NCBI GenBank assembly: GCA_014529385.2
Contig: CM043962.1
Coordinates: 48,434,598-48,498,597 of the forward strand
Reading direction: 5' to 3'
Length of the DNA stretch: 64,000 nucleotides
Origin: Adiantum capillus-veneris
Taxonomy: Eukaryota; Streptophyta; Polypodiopsida; Polypodiales; Pteridaceae
The notes under the pieces were generated by a model. It had not been told where the DNA came from, made no database searches, and saw nothing but the letters and a program-made list of their open reading frames with translations. The translations under genes were made by a program, and so were the position numbers. Below are positions 11,050-23,740 of this stretch, piece after piece. Within the stretch, counting starts at the first letter, position 1. Every line of letters starts with the position of its first letter.

Positions 11050-14000
11050 GGATTAAGTTTGTGTGAATACAAGTTCCACCACTTGTTCAAGCTAGATCTA
11101 AGCAAGTATACATAGTGATCATTTAAGCTAGTAAACTAAGGGAAGGGAGAAGTAAGGTCCACCACTTGTCCAAGCTCAGCTCTAGACAACATGGAGAGAT
11201 TGAGGTCTACTAATTGTCTAATATAGGCTAACTATATTGAAACATAGAGAGAAGCAAAGGTCCACCACTTGTCCAATCTAGGGTCCATTGAAACATGGAG
11301 AGAAGGATGCTCCACCATTTGTCCAAAATAGGCTCCATTGAAACATGAAGAGAAGCAAGATGCACCATGTCTTTGAGATGCTAGGCTCCATTGAAATTCC
11401 TTAAACCCATGATATTTTGTATATGTGGGATTTAAATTCAAGGTCCACCACTTGTCCAACCTATTATCCCTAGTAGCATGAGTGGTTTGGTCTCAAGATT
11501 CACCACTTTTCCACTCTATGTCATTATATTAAGAAGATCTGGGTGTTAAGGTCCACCACTTGTCCAACCTATAAGGCTATATCTTAAATGGTATTATTTA
11601 CCCACCACTTGGAATGCACATGATGGGTTTTACATAGGGGTATGGTTCAAGGTCCACCACTTGTCCAAGCTAACTCTATTGAAACATAGAGAGAATCAAA
11701 GGTCCACCACTTGTCCAAGCTAGGCTCCATTGAAACATGGAGAGAAGGATGCTCCACCATTTGTCCAAGCCAGGTTTGATTGAAACATGAAGAGAAGCAA
11801 GCTGCACCATGTCTCCAAAATGCTAAGCTCCATAGAAATATCTAAACCCATGATATTTCGTACATGGGGGGTTTACATTCAAGGTCCACCACTTGTCCAA
11901 CCTATATATCACTAGTAGCATGAGTGGTTTTGATGTCAAGATTCACCACTTTTCCACTCTATATATTATATTAAGAAGATCTGGGTGTTAGGTCCACCAC
12001 TTTGTCAAACCTATAAGGCTATATTTAAAGGGTATTCTTTCTCACCACTTGGAAATGACCATGATAGGTTTTACATGGGGGTTTGGTTCCAAGTCTCCAC
12101 CACTTGTCCAAGTAACTCTATTGAAACATAGAGAGAAGCAAAGGTCCACCACTTGTCTAAGCTAGAGTCCATTGAAACATGGAGAGAAGGATGCTCCACC
12201 ATTTGTCCAAGATAGGCTCCATTGAAACATGAAGAGAAGCAAGCTGCACCATGTCTCCAAGATGCTAAGATCCATTGAAATACCTTAAACCATGATATTT
12301 TGTACATGGGGAGTTTACATTCAAGGTCCACCACTTGTCCAACCTATTATCTCTAGTAGCATGAGTGGTTTGGTCTCAAGATTCACCACTTTTCCACTCT
12401 ATGTCATTACGTTTAAGAAGATCTGGGTGTTAAGGTCGACCACTTGTCCAACCTATAAGGGTATATCTTAAAGGGTATTCTTCTCACCACTTGAAATGTC
12501 CATGATATGTTTTACATGGGGGTTTGGCTCCAAGGTCCACCACTTGTCCAAGCTAACTCTATTGAAACATAGAGAGAAACAAAGGTCCACCACTTGTCCA
12601 AGCTAGGCTCCATTGAAACATGGAGAGAAGGATCCTCTACATTTGTCGAAAGCTAACTCTATTGAAACATGGGGGGTTTTACATTCAAGGTCCACCACTT
12701 GTCCAACTATTAACGCTAGTAGCATGAGTGGTTTGGTCTCAAGATTCACCCTTTTTCACTCTATGTCATTATATTAAGAATATTTGGGTGTTAAGGTCCA
12801 CCACTTGTCCAACCTATAAGGCTATATCTTAAGGGTTATCTTTCTCACCACTTGGAGTGACCAGCATAGGTTTTACATGGGGGTTTTGTTTCAAGGTCCA
12901 CCACTTGTCCAAGCTAACTCTATTGAAACATAGAGAGAATCAAAGGTCCACCACTTGTCCAAGCTAGGGTCCATTGAAAACATGGAGAAGGATGCTCCAC
13001 CATTTGTCCAAGATAAGCTCCATTGAAACATGAAAGAAGCAAGCTACACCATGTCTCCAAGATGCTAGCTCCATTGAAATACCTCAAACCCATGATATTT
13101 TGTACATGGGGGGTTTACATTCAAGGTCCACACTTGTCCAACCTATTATCTCTAGTAGCATGAGTGGTTTGGTCTCAAGATTCACCATTTTTCACTTATG
13201 TCATTCTATTAAGAATATCTGGGTGTAAGGTCCACCACTTGTCCAACCTATAAGGTATATCTTAAACTTTATTCTTTCTCACCACTTGGAGTTTCCAAGA
13301 TAGGTTTTACATGGGGTTTGGTTCCAAGGCCCACCACTTGTCCAAGCTAACTCTATTGAAACATAGAGAGAAGCAAAGGGTCCACCACTTGTCCAAGCTA
13401 GGCTCCATTGAAACATGGAGAGAAGGATGCTCCACCATTTGTCCAAGATAGGCTCCATTGAAACATGAAGGAAAGCAATCTGCACCATGTCTCCAAGATG
13501 CTAGGCTCATTGAAATACATTAACCCGATATTTCGTACATGGGGGTTTACATTCAAGGTCCACCACTTGTCCAACTATTATCCTTAGTAGCATGACTAGT
13601 GGTTTGGTCTCAAGATTTACCACTTTTCAACTCTATGTCGTTATATTATGAAGATCTAGGTTTTAAGGTCGACCACTTGTCCAACCTATAAGGCTAGATC
13701 TTAAAGGGTATTTTTTCTCACCACTTGGAATGACCATGATATGTTTTACATGGGGGTTTGGTTTCAAGGTCCACCACTTGTCCAAGCTAACTCTATGGAA
13801 ACATAGAGAGAAGCAAAGGTCCACCCACTTGTCCAAGCTAGGCTCCACTGAGACATTTAGAGAAGGATGATCCACCATTTGTGGAGATAGGCTTCATTGA
13901 AACATGAAAGAAGCAAGTTGCACCATGTCTCCAAGATTCTAGGATCCATTGAAATACCTTAAACCACGATATTGTTTACATGTGGGGTTTAAATCAAGGT

Positions 14001-17000
14001 CAGTCACTTTTCCAAGCTATTATCCCTAGTAGCATGAGTGGTTTGGTCTCAAGATTCACCACTTTTCCACTCTATGTCATTATATAAAGAAGATCTAGGT
14101 GTTAAGGTCGACCACTTGTCCAACCTATAAGCGTATATCTTAAAGGGTTATTCTTTCTCACACTTGAAATGTCCATGATATGTTTTACATAGGGGTTTGG
14201 TTCCAAGGTCCACCACTTATCCAAGCTAACTTTTTCTTCTCATAGAGAGAAGCAAAGTCCACCACTTGTCCAAGCTAGGCTCCATTGAAACATGGAGAGA
14301 AGGATGCTCCACCATTTGTCGAAGCTAACTCTATTGAAACATGGAAGGTTTACATTCAAGGTCCACCACTTGTCCAACCTATTAACCACTCAGTCATTTA
14401 TATTAAGAATATTTGGGTATTAAGGTCCACCACTTGTCCAACCTATAACTATATCTTAATGGTTTATTCTTTCTGACCACTTGGAGTGACCATGAAAGGT
14501 TTTACATGGGGGTTTGGTTCCAAGGTCCACCACTTGTCCAAGCTAACTCTATTGAAACATAGAGAGAAGCAAAGGTCCACCACTTGTCTAAGCTAGGGTC
14601 TATTGAAACATGGAGAGAAGGATGCTCCACCATTTGTCCAAGATAGACTCCATTGAAACATGAAGAGAAGCAAGCTGCACCATGTCTCCAAGATGCTAGC
14701 CTCCATCGAAATACCTTAAACCCATGTAATTTCGTACATGGGGAGTTTACATTCAAGATCAACAATTTGTCCAAACCTATTATCGCTAGTAGCATGAGTG
14801 GTTTGCTCTCAAGATTCACCACTTTTCCACTCTCTGTCATTATATTAAGAATATTTGGGTGTTAAGGTCCACCACTTGTCCAACCTATAAGACTATATCT
14901 TAATGGTTATTCTTTCTCACCCTTGAAAGACTATATCTTAATGGTTATCCCTAAGCTTATTATTGCTAGTAGCCTGAGTGGTTTGGTCTCAAGATTCACC
15001 ACTTTTATTAAGAATATGTGGGTGTTAAGATCCACCACTTGTCCAACCTATAAGGCTACATCTTAAAGGTTATTCTTTCTTACTACTTGGAGTGACCATG
15101 ATAGGTTTTACATGGGGGTTTGGTTCCAAGGTCCACCACTTGTCCAAGCTAACTCTATTGAAACATAGAGAGAAGCAAAGGTCCACCCCTTGTCTAAGCT
15201 AGGGTCCATTGAAACATGGAGAGAAGGATGCTCCACCATTTGTCCAAGGTAGGCTCCATTGAAACATGAGGAGAATCAAGGTGCACCATGTCTCCAAGAT
15301 TCTAGGTTCCATCGAAAAACATTAAACCCACGATATGTCGTAGATGAGGGGTTTACATTCAAGGTCCAACACTTGTCCAAGCTATTATTGGTAGTAGCCT
15401 GAGTGGTTTGGTCTCAAGATTCACCACTTTTCCACTCTATGTCATTATATTAAGAATATGCGCGTGTTAAGGTCCACCACTTGTCCAACCTATAAGGCTA
15501 CATCTTAAAGGTTATTCTTTATTACCACTTGGAATGACCATGATAGGTTTTACATGGGGGCTTGGTTCCAAGGTCCACCACTTGTCCAAGCTAACTCTAT
15601 TGAAACATAGAGAGAAACAAAGGTCCACCACTTGTCCAAGCTAGGGTCCATTGAAACATGGAGAGAAGGATGCTCCACCATTTGTCCAAGATAGGCTCCA
15701 TTGAAACATGACGAGAAGCAAGCTGCACCATGTCTCCAAGATGCTAGGCTCCATCGAAATACATTAAACCCACGATATTTCGTAGATGAGGGGTTTACAT
15801 TCAAGGTCCACCACTTGTCCAAGCTATTATTGCTAGTAGCCTGAGTGGTTTGGTCTCAAGATTCACCACTTTTATTAAGAATATGTGGGTGTTAAGGTCC
15901 ACCACTTGTCCAACCTATAAGGCTTCATCTTAAAGGTTATTCTTTCTTACTACCTGGAGTGACCATGATAGGTTTTACATGGGGGTTTGGTTCCAAGGTC
16001 CACCACTTGTCCAAGCTAACTCTATTGAAACATAGAGAGAAGCAAAGGTCCACCCCTTGTCTAAGCTAGGGTCCATTGAAACATGGAGAGAAGGATGCTC
16101 CACCATTTGTCCAAGGTAGGCTCCATTGAAACATGAGGAGAAGCAAGGTGCACCATGTCTCCAAGATGCTAAGCTCCATCAAAAAACATTAAACCCACGA
16201 TATGTCGTAGATGAGGGGTTTACATTCAAGGTCCACACTTGTCCAAGCTATTATTGGTAGTAGCCTGAGTGGTTTGGTCTCAAGATTCACCACTTTTCCA
16301 CTCTATGTCATTATATTAAGAATATGCGCATGTTAAGGTCCACCACTTGTCCAACCTATCAGGCTACATCTTAAAGGTTATTCTTTATTACCACTTGGAG
16401 TGACCATGATAGGTTTTACATGGGGGTTTGGTTCCAAGGTCCACCACTTGTTCAAGCTAACTCTATTGAAACATAGAGAGGAACAAAGGTCCACCACTTG
16501 TCCAAGCTAGGGTCCATTGAAACATGGAGAGAAGGATGCTCCACCATTTGTCCAAGATAGGCTCCATTGAAACATGACGAGAAGCAAGCTGCACCATGTC
16601 TCCAAGATGCTAGGCTCCATCGAAATACATTAAACCCACGATATTTCGTAGATGAGGGGTTTACATTAAAGGTCCACCACTTGTCCAAGCTATTATTCCT
16701 AGTAGCCTAAGTAGTTTGGTCTCAAGATTCACCACTTTTATCAAGAATATGTGGGTGTTAAGGTCCACCACTTGTCCAACCTATAAGGCTACATCTTAAA
16801 GGTTATTCTTTCTTACTACTTGGAGTGACCATGGTAGGTTTTACATGGGGGTTTGGTTCCAAGGTCCACCACTTGTCCAAGCTAACTCTATTGAAACATA
16901 GAGAGAAGCAAAGGTCCACCCCTTGTCTAAGCTATGGTCCATTGAAACATGGAGAGAAGGATGCTCCACCATTTGTCCAAGGTAGGCTCCATTGAAACAT

Positions 17001-20000
17001 GAGGAGAAGCAAGGTGCACCATGTCTCCAAGATGCTAGGCTCCATCGAAAAACATTAAACCCACGATATGTCGTAGATGAGGGGTTTACATTCAAGGTCC
17101 ACACTTGTCCAAGCTATTATTGGTAGTAGCCTGAGTGGTTTGGTCTTCAGATTCACCACTTTTCCACTCTATGTCATTATATTAAGAATATGCGCGTGTT
17201 AAGGTCCACCACTTGTCCAACCTATAAGGCTTCATCTTAAAGGTTATTCTTTCTTACTACCTGGAGTGACCATGATAGGTTTTACATGGGGGTTTGGTTC
17301 CAAGGTCCACCACTTGTCCAAGCTAACTCTATTGAAACATAGAGAGAAGCAAAGGTCCACCCCTTGTCTAAGCTAGGGTCCATTGAAACATGGAGAGAAG
17401 GATGCTCCACCATTTGTCCAAGGTAGGCTCCATTTAAACATGAGGAGAAGCAAGGTGCACCATGTCTCCAAGATGCTAGGCTCCATCGAAAAACATTAAA
17501 CCCACGATATGTCGTAGATGAGGGGTTTACATTCAAGGTCCACCACTTGTCCAAGCTATTATTGGTAGTAGCCTGAGTGGTTTGGTCTCAAGATTCACCA
17601 CTTTTTCACTCTATGTCATTATATTAAGAATATGCGCGTGTTAAGGTCCACCACTTGTCCAACCTATAAGGCTACATCTTAAAGGTTATTCTTTATTACC
17701 ACTTGGAGTGACCATGATAGGTTTTACATGGGGGTTTGGTTTCAAGGTCCACCACTTGTCCAAGCTAACTCTATTGAAACATAGAGAGAAACAAAGGTCC
17801 ACCACTTGTCCAAGCTAGGGTCCATTGAAACATGGAGAGAAGGATGCTCCACCATTTGTCGAAGATAGGCTCCATTGAAACATGACGAGAAGCAAGCTGC
17901 ACCATGTCTCCAAGATGCTAGGCTCCATCGAAATACATTAAACCCACGATATTTCGTAGATGAGGGGTTTACATTCAAGGTCCACCACTTGTCCAAGCTA
18001 TTATTGCTAGTAGCCTGAGTGGTTTGGTCTCAAGATTCACCACTTTTATTAAGAATATGTGGGTGTTAAGGTCCACCGCTTGTCCAACCTATAAGGCTAC
18101 ATCTTAAAGGTTATTCTTTCTTACTACTTGGAGTGAGCATGATAGGTTTTACATGGGGGTTTGGTTCCAAGGTCCACCACTTGTCCAAGCTAACTCTATT
18201 GAAACATAGAGAGAAACAAAGGTCCACCACTTGTCCAAGCTAGGGTCCATTGAAACATGGAGAGAAGGATGCTCCACCATTTGTCCAAGATAGGGTCCAT
18301 TGAAACATGACGAGAAGCTGCACCATGTCTCCAAGATGCTAGGCTCCATCGAAATACATTAAACCCACAATATTTCGTAGATGAGGGGTTTACATTCAAG
18401 GTCCACCACTTGTCCAAGCTATTATTGCTAGTAGCCTGAGTGGTTTGGTCTCAAGATTCACCACTTTTATTAAGAATATGTGGGTGTTAAGGTCCACCAC
18501 TTGTCCAACCTATAAAGCTACATCTTAAAGGTTATTCTTTCTTACTACCTGGAGTGACCATGATAGGTTTTACATGGGGGTTTGGTTCCAAGGTCCACCA
18601 CTTGTCCAAGCTAACTCTATTGAAACATAGAGAGAAGCAAAGGTCCACCCCTTGTCTAAGCTACGGTCCATTGAAACATGGAGAGAAGGATGCTCCACCA
18701 TTTGTCCAAGGTAGGCTCCATTGAAACATGAGGAGAAGCAAGGTGCACCATGTCTCCAAGATGCTAGGCTCCATCGAAAAACATTAAACCCACGATATGT
18801 CGTAGATGAGGGGTTTACATTCAAGGTCCAACACTTGTCCAAGCTATTATTGGTAGTAGCCTGGGTGGTTTGGTCTCAAGATTCACCACTTTTCCACTCT
18901 ATGTCATTATATTAAGAATATGCGCGTGTTAAGGTCCACCACTTGTCCAACCTATCAGGCTACATGTTAAAGGTTATTCTTTATTACTACTTGGAGTGAC
19001 CATGATAGGTTTTACATGGGGGTTTGGTTCCAAGGTCCACCACTTGTCCAAGCTAACTCTATTGAAACATAGAGAGAAACAAAGGTCCACCACTTGTCCA
19101 AGCTAGGGTCCATTGAAACATGGAGAGAAGGATACTCCACCATTTGTCCAAGATAGGCTCCATTGAAACATGACGAGAAGCAAGCTGCACCATGTCTCCA
19201 AGATGCTAGGCTCCATCGAAATACATTAAACCCACGATATTTCATAGATGAGGGGTTTACATTCAAGGTCCACCACTTGTCCAAGCTATTATTGCTAGTA
19301 GCCTGAGTGGTTTGGTCTCAAGATTCACCACTTTTATTAAGAATATGTGGGTGTTAAGGTCCACCACTTGTCCAACCTATAAGGCTACATCTTAAAGGTT
19401 ATTCTTTTTTACTACTTGGAGTGACCATGATAGGTTTTACATGGGGGTTTGGTTCCAAGGTCCACCACTTGTCCAAGCTAACTCTATTGAAACATAGAGA
19501 GAAGCAAAGGTCCACCCCTTGTCTAAGCTAGGGTCCATTGAAACATGGAGAGAAGGATGCTCCACCATTTGTCCAAGGTAGGCTCCATTGAAACATGAGG
19601 AGAAGCAAGGTGCACCATGTCTCCAAGATGCTAGGCTCCATCGAAAAACATTAAACCCACGATATGTCGTAGATGAGGGGTTTACATTCAAGGTCCACAC
19701 TTGTCCAAGCTATTATTGGTAGTAGCCTGGGTGGTTTGGTCTCAAGATTCACCACTTTTTCACTCTATGTCATTATATTAAGAATATGCGCGTGTTAAGG
19801 TCCACCACTTGTCCAACCTATAAGGCTACATCTTAAAGGTTATTCTTTATTACCACTTGGAGTGACCATGATAGGTTTTACATGGGGCTTTGGTTCCAAG
19901 GTCCACCACTTGTCCAAGCTAACTCTATTGAAACATAGAGAGAAACAAAGGTCCACCACTTGTCCAAGCTAGGGTCCATTGAAACATGGAGAGAAGGATG

Positions 20001-21720
20001 CTCCACCATTTGTCCAAGATAGGCTCCATTGAAACACGACGAGAAGCAAGCTGCACCATGTCTCCAGGATGCTAGGCTCCATCGAAATACATTAAACCCA
20101 CGATATTTCGTAGATGAGGGGTTTACATTCAAGGTCCACCACTTGTCCAAGCTATTATTGGTTATAGCCTGAGTGGTTTGGTCTCAAGATTCACCACTTT
20201 TATTAAGAATATGTGGGTGTTAAGGTCCACCACTTGTCGAACCTATAAGGCTACATCTTAAAGGTTATTCTTTCTTACTACTTGGAGTGACAATGATAGG
20301 TTTTACATGGGGGTTTGGTTCCAAGGTCCACCACTTGTCCAAGCTAACTCTAATGAAACATAGAGAGAAGCAAAGGTCCACCCCTTGTCTAAGCTAGGGT
20401 CCATTGAAACATGGAGAGAAGGATGCTCCACCATTTGTCCAAGGTAGGCTCCATTGAAACATGAGGAGAAGCAAGGTGCACCATGTCTCCAAGATGCTAG
20501 GCTCCATTGAAAAACATTAAACCCACGATATGTCGTAGATGAGGGGTTTACATTCAAGGTCCACCACTTGTCCAAGCTATTATCACTAGTAGCATGAGTG
20601 GTTTTGTCTCAAGATTCACCATTTTTCCACTCTATGTCATTATATTAAGAATATGCGCGTGTTAAGGTCCACCACTTGTCCAACCTATAAGGCTACATCT
20701 TAAAGGTTATTCTTTATTACCACTTGGAGTGACCATGATAGGTTTTACATGGGGCTTTGGTTCCAAGGTCCACCACTTGTCCAAGCTAACTCTATTGAAT
20801 CATAGAGAGAAGCAAAGGTCCACCACTTGTCTAAGCTAGGCTCCATTGAAACATGGAGAGAAGGATGCTCCACCATTTGTCGAAGCTAACTCTATTGAAA
20901 CATGGGGGGTTTACGTTCAAGGTACACCACTTGTCCAAGCTATTAGTGCTAGTAGCATGAGTGGTTTTGTCTCAAGATTCACCACTTTTTCACTCTATGT
21001 GATTATATTAAGAATATTAGGGTGTTAAGGGCCACCACTTGTCCAACCTATAAGGCTATATCTTAAAGGTTATTCTTTCTCACCACTTGGAGTGACCATG
21101 ATAGGTTTTACATGGGGGTTTGGTTCCAAGGTCCACCACTTGTCCAAGCTAACTCTATTGAATAATAGAGAGAAGCAAAGGTCCACCACTTGTCCAAGCT
21201 AGGGTCCATTGAAACATGGAGAGAAGGATGCTCCACCATTTGTCCAAGATAGGCTCCATTGAAACATGAAGAGAAGCAAGATGCACGATGTCTCCAAGAT
21301 GCTAGGCTCCATCAAAATACCTTAAACCCACGATATTTCGTAGATGGGGGGTTTACTTTCAAGGACCACCACTTGTCCAAGCTATTATCGCTAGTAGCAT
21401 GGTTTGGTCTCAAGAATCACCAGTTTTCCACTCTATGTCATTATATGAAGAATATCTGGGTGTTAAGGTCCACCACTTGTCCAACCTATAAGTATATATC
21501 TTAAATGATATTTTTTTTTACCACTTGGAATGTGCATGATATGTTTTACATGGGGTTTTGTTCCAAGGGCCACCACTTGTCCAAGCTAGATCTATTACAT
21601 ATATATTATACATACAATATTCAACTAGATTCCCTACCTATCATGTCCAGTAGCATGGATGCTCTAGCTTGAAGGTCCACCACTTGTCCAACCTATACTC
21701 TCTTATGTAAGGGAGATCTC
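11050..21720 (+). repeat. Main satellite array, about 24 monomers of ~420-445 bp
   Basis: The anchor GTTTTACATGGGGGTTTGG recurs near 11628, 12068, 12508, 12870, 13303, 13741, 14186, 14500, 15104, 15548, 15968, 16412, 16838, 17279, 17720, 18146, 18566, 19009, 19434, 19873, 20301, 20741, 21104 and 21541. Each monomer contains about seven degenerate 36-85 bp subunits, most near 50 bp. Most start with the box GGTCCACCACTTGTCCAA and run into CTCCATTGAAACATGGAGAGAAG. Three monomers (near 12508, 14186 and 20741) share an internal deletion after CATTTGTCGAAGCTAACTC. Minus-strand open frames of 60-112 codons, full of SLDKWWTF and WRHGAACFSSCFNGAYLGQM, are translations of the repeat and are not annotated as genes. 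Confidence 0.95.
15104..20740 (+). repeat. Higher-order part of the satellite: A and B monomers
   Basis: Two monomer types are distinguishable. Type B (439-444 bp) has ATGAGGAGAAGCAAGGTGC, GATATGTCG, TTATTGGTAG and AATATGCGCGTG. Type A (420-428 bp) has ATGACGAGAAGCAAGCTGC, GATATTTCG, TTATTGCTAG and AATATGTGGGTG, and lacks about 16 bp around CCACTCTATGTC. Their order from 15104 is B A B A B B A A B A B A B, so the array is mostly an ~865-bp dimer with one BB and one AA junction near 16.8-18.6 kb. Homogeneity is clearly higher than at 11-14.9 kb. Confidence 0.85.
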
Positions 21721-21737
21721 GCTATAAATTCAAAACC

Positions 21738-21820
21738 TTCCCGCCTAAATTTAAAATATCCCTCCCAAATCTTAAATATCCCGCCTAAATTTTAAAATAT
21801 CCCGCCCAAATTTTAAAATT
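21738..21820 (+). repeat. Short tandem repeat, ~21-bp unit x4
   Basis: Four consecutive copies of a CCCGCC(T/C)AAATTTTAAAATAT-like unit (20-22 bp each) just past the end of the satellite array. GC hexamers alternate with AT-rich stretches. Confidence 0.8.
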
Positions 21821-22590
21821 CAAACTTTTTTATAAAAATTTAAATTTTACTACTTAAATTTAAAATATTCCACGCGAAATTGATTTTAAATTCAAGTTTA
21901 CCACAAAAAGATATCATTATACCACCTAAATTCAAATATGCAAACCTCAAATCATTATATTGTACATAAATTCAAACAAATTCAAATTAACAAGCCTAAA
22001 CTGATATTAGTTTGCATAGATATGAATTTATCACACCTAAATTATGTCACCATGTTAGAGAGAGTGGTTAGAGAATTTGAACAAGGTCCACCACTTGTCC
22101 AACCTAGATACCAAGAAGGATTGAGTGTACAAGGTATTGTTTGGAGGTCCTTATAGTCCACTGGTCTCAAGGTCCACCACTTGTGGTAAGGGTCACCAAA
22201 AAGTGTATATATTCATCCAAAGAAATACACGTATTTTTGGTCTACATGTCCTAGTTTAAACCATTTATGTCCATTAGGTGTATCACTAAACAACACTACT
22301 ATTTTTGAGAAACAGAAGTTACAATCATATCTACAAATGGATTAGAGGAAAATCAGCTCAGCATACATCCAGAACTCGCTACAAGAATCGACTTTAACAG
22401 ATCACGCAAGTAAGTCTTCCATTCAATTTTACTAGTATTACAATGTGTTAGTTATTTGTGATATTTATGTATGTATATATACTATGTGTGCATATCGTAA
22501 TTAAGTGTAATTGTGTATCTGCATTATGTATGAGTATTACAATGAAATAACACAAATATACATACATACACATAGATAACACAGACGCAC
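21821..22590. other. AT-rich stretch with isolated satellite boxes
   Basis: No gene supported. Two satellite boxes remain near 22084 and 22172, separated by about 90 bp. A weak inverted repeat of CCAAAAA and TTTTTGG with GTGTAT/ATACAC arms spans about 22195-22240. The rest is TATA-rich low-complexity DNA. Confidence 0.5.
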
Positions 22591-23090
22591 ACATACATGA
22601 GCATGTATTTTCAAGAGAGAGATAGCAAGATACAGAGATAGATAGATAGAGAGAGAGAGAGAGATAAATACCTGTTTTTTAGAGAGAGGAGAGAGAAAGA
22701 TAACAGATTTCACTGTGTTTATGTATGTGGAAGAGAGGAAGACGATGTATGGGAATATGTGCACGTATTTTCAAGAGAGAGACAACAAGATAACAGATTT
22801 CATTGTGGTTATGTGTGTGGAAGTGAGGAAGACGATGTGTGGGAATATGTGCATGTATTTTCAAGAGAGAGACAGCAAGATAACAGATTTCACTGTGGTT
22901 ATGTATGTGGAAGAGAGGAAGACGATGTGTGGGAATATGTGTATGTGTGCGGGGATACTTTTAAACTATGTATCTCTGTCTTTTGACGAGAGAGTGTGTG
23001 TGCAAGAAGAGTTACAGAGAACCATCTTCTCTATATGGAGAAAGACAGAGAGTGAGAGAGAGAGAAATACCTGTTTTTTCTCTATTCGTG
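22591..23090 (+). repeat. 90-bp tandem repeat with GA-rich flanks
   Basis: TAACAGATTTCACTGTG recurs at 22701, 22791 and 22881, an exact 90-bp (30-codon) period. A partial copy lies near 22595, split by GATA/GAGA microsatellite. Similar GAGAGAGA...AAATACCTGTTTTTT segments occur at both ends (about 22650 and 23055). Because the period is divisible by three, a plus-strand frame (22715-23110) stays open as 30-residue repeats containing MYVEERKTMCGNM. I regard this as a consequence of the period, not evidence of a gene. Confidence 0.85.
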
Positions 23091-23350
23091 AGGTGTGCAA
23101 TGTCTCCTGAGAAGACTGCCCGATCCTGCCCTTCTGGAAAGCGTTGTGTACGCTGCTGTTTCTTTATCTTGTGCGCGAACTTTCAATCCTGTGCACTCCA
23201 CCTGTGTGTTGTGTACGATGTCGAGCTTGCTCCTCTACGCGCGCGTATACTCCAACTGTGTGCGATCCGTGTGCGCTTTCTGTGTGTTTGCTGCTCGCCT
23301 GCTTTCTCTGTGTGCGTTGCTCGTGCGCTCTCTGTGTGCCTAATCTTGAT
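23091..23350. other. GC/CpG-rich low-complexity segment
   Basis: Rich in TGTGTGCG and GCGCGC strings, in contrast to AT-rich surroundings. Three overlapping plus frames are open but Cys/Leu/Ser-biased, typical of low-complexity DNA. A promoter-type CpG patch or TE fragment is possible, but no motif decides it. Confidence 0.4.
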
Positions 23351-23536
23351 AGGGTTTATTAGAATGCCACGTATGCTACAAGTCCATGTTTTATCATAGG
23401 ATTAAAAAAAACAAAAGCAATATAAAAAATTAACCAATTCACACGGCCAAAATTAAAGAAATCATGGTTGAAAATATGAAAAACATGCGTAACTCTATAC
23501 TAGGAATTCACTTTTTTAAAAAAAAAATCTTTGGGC

Positions 23537-23740
23537 GCTGCCTCGGACCCCGCCTGGGGTGCTGCCCCAGGACCCCGCCCAGAACAATATCCCAAAATCA
23601 ACCTCCCAAGCCCCGCCATCGAGAGCGCTATATTCCACATCCCCATCAAGAGCGCTACCCCCAAACCTCACGTGGAAGCGGTGCCTTGTCACCCCATTGT
23701 GGCATTGCCCTAAGACCCCGCATCTGGAGTGCTAAATGGG
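23537..23740. repeat. GC-rich segment with GGGGTGCTGCCCC-type motifs
   Basis: Contains GGCGCTGCCTCGGACCCCG, GGGGTGCTGCCCCAGGACCCC, AGAGCGCTA twice and GTGGCATTGCCCTAAGACCCCG. These read as decayed copies of a GC-rich short motif that I recall from plant TE termini. It is embedded in a strongly AT-rich background. Confidence 0.45.

Noticed and set aside
11232-20575. More than a dozen similar minus-strand frames encoding DKWWTLNVNP...WRHGAACFSSCFNGAY...SIELAWTSGGP, looking like a conserved protein family
   Set aside because: Each is the translation of the same satellite monomer, with period and breaks following the DNA repeat. They have no plausible start context, no splice logic and no substitution bias toward third positions that I can see.
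11050-21720. CRISPR-like array because an 18-bp box recurs at short intervals
   Set aside because: Spacers are themselves repeated and related, the period is irregular, and the context is eukaryotic. It is a nested satellite.
22968-23399. Cys-rich plus-strand frame of 143 codons
   Set aside because: Three overlapping frames are equally open in GTGTGCG-rich low-complexity DNA. The composition is explained by the repeat.
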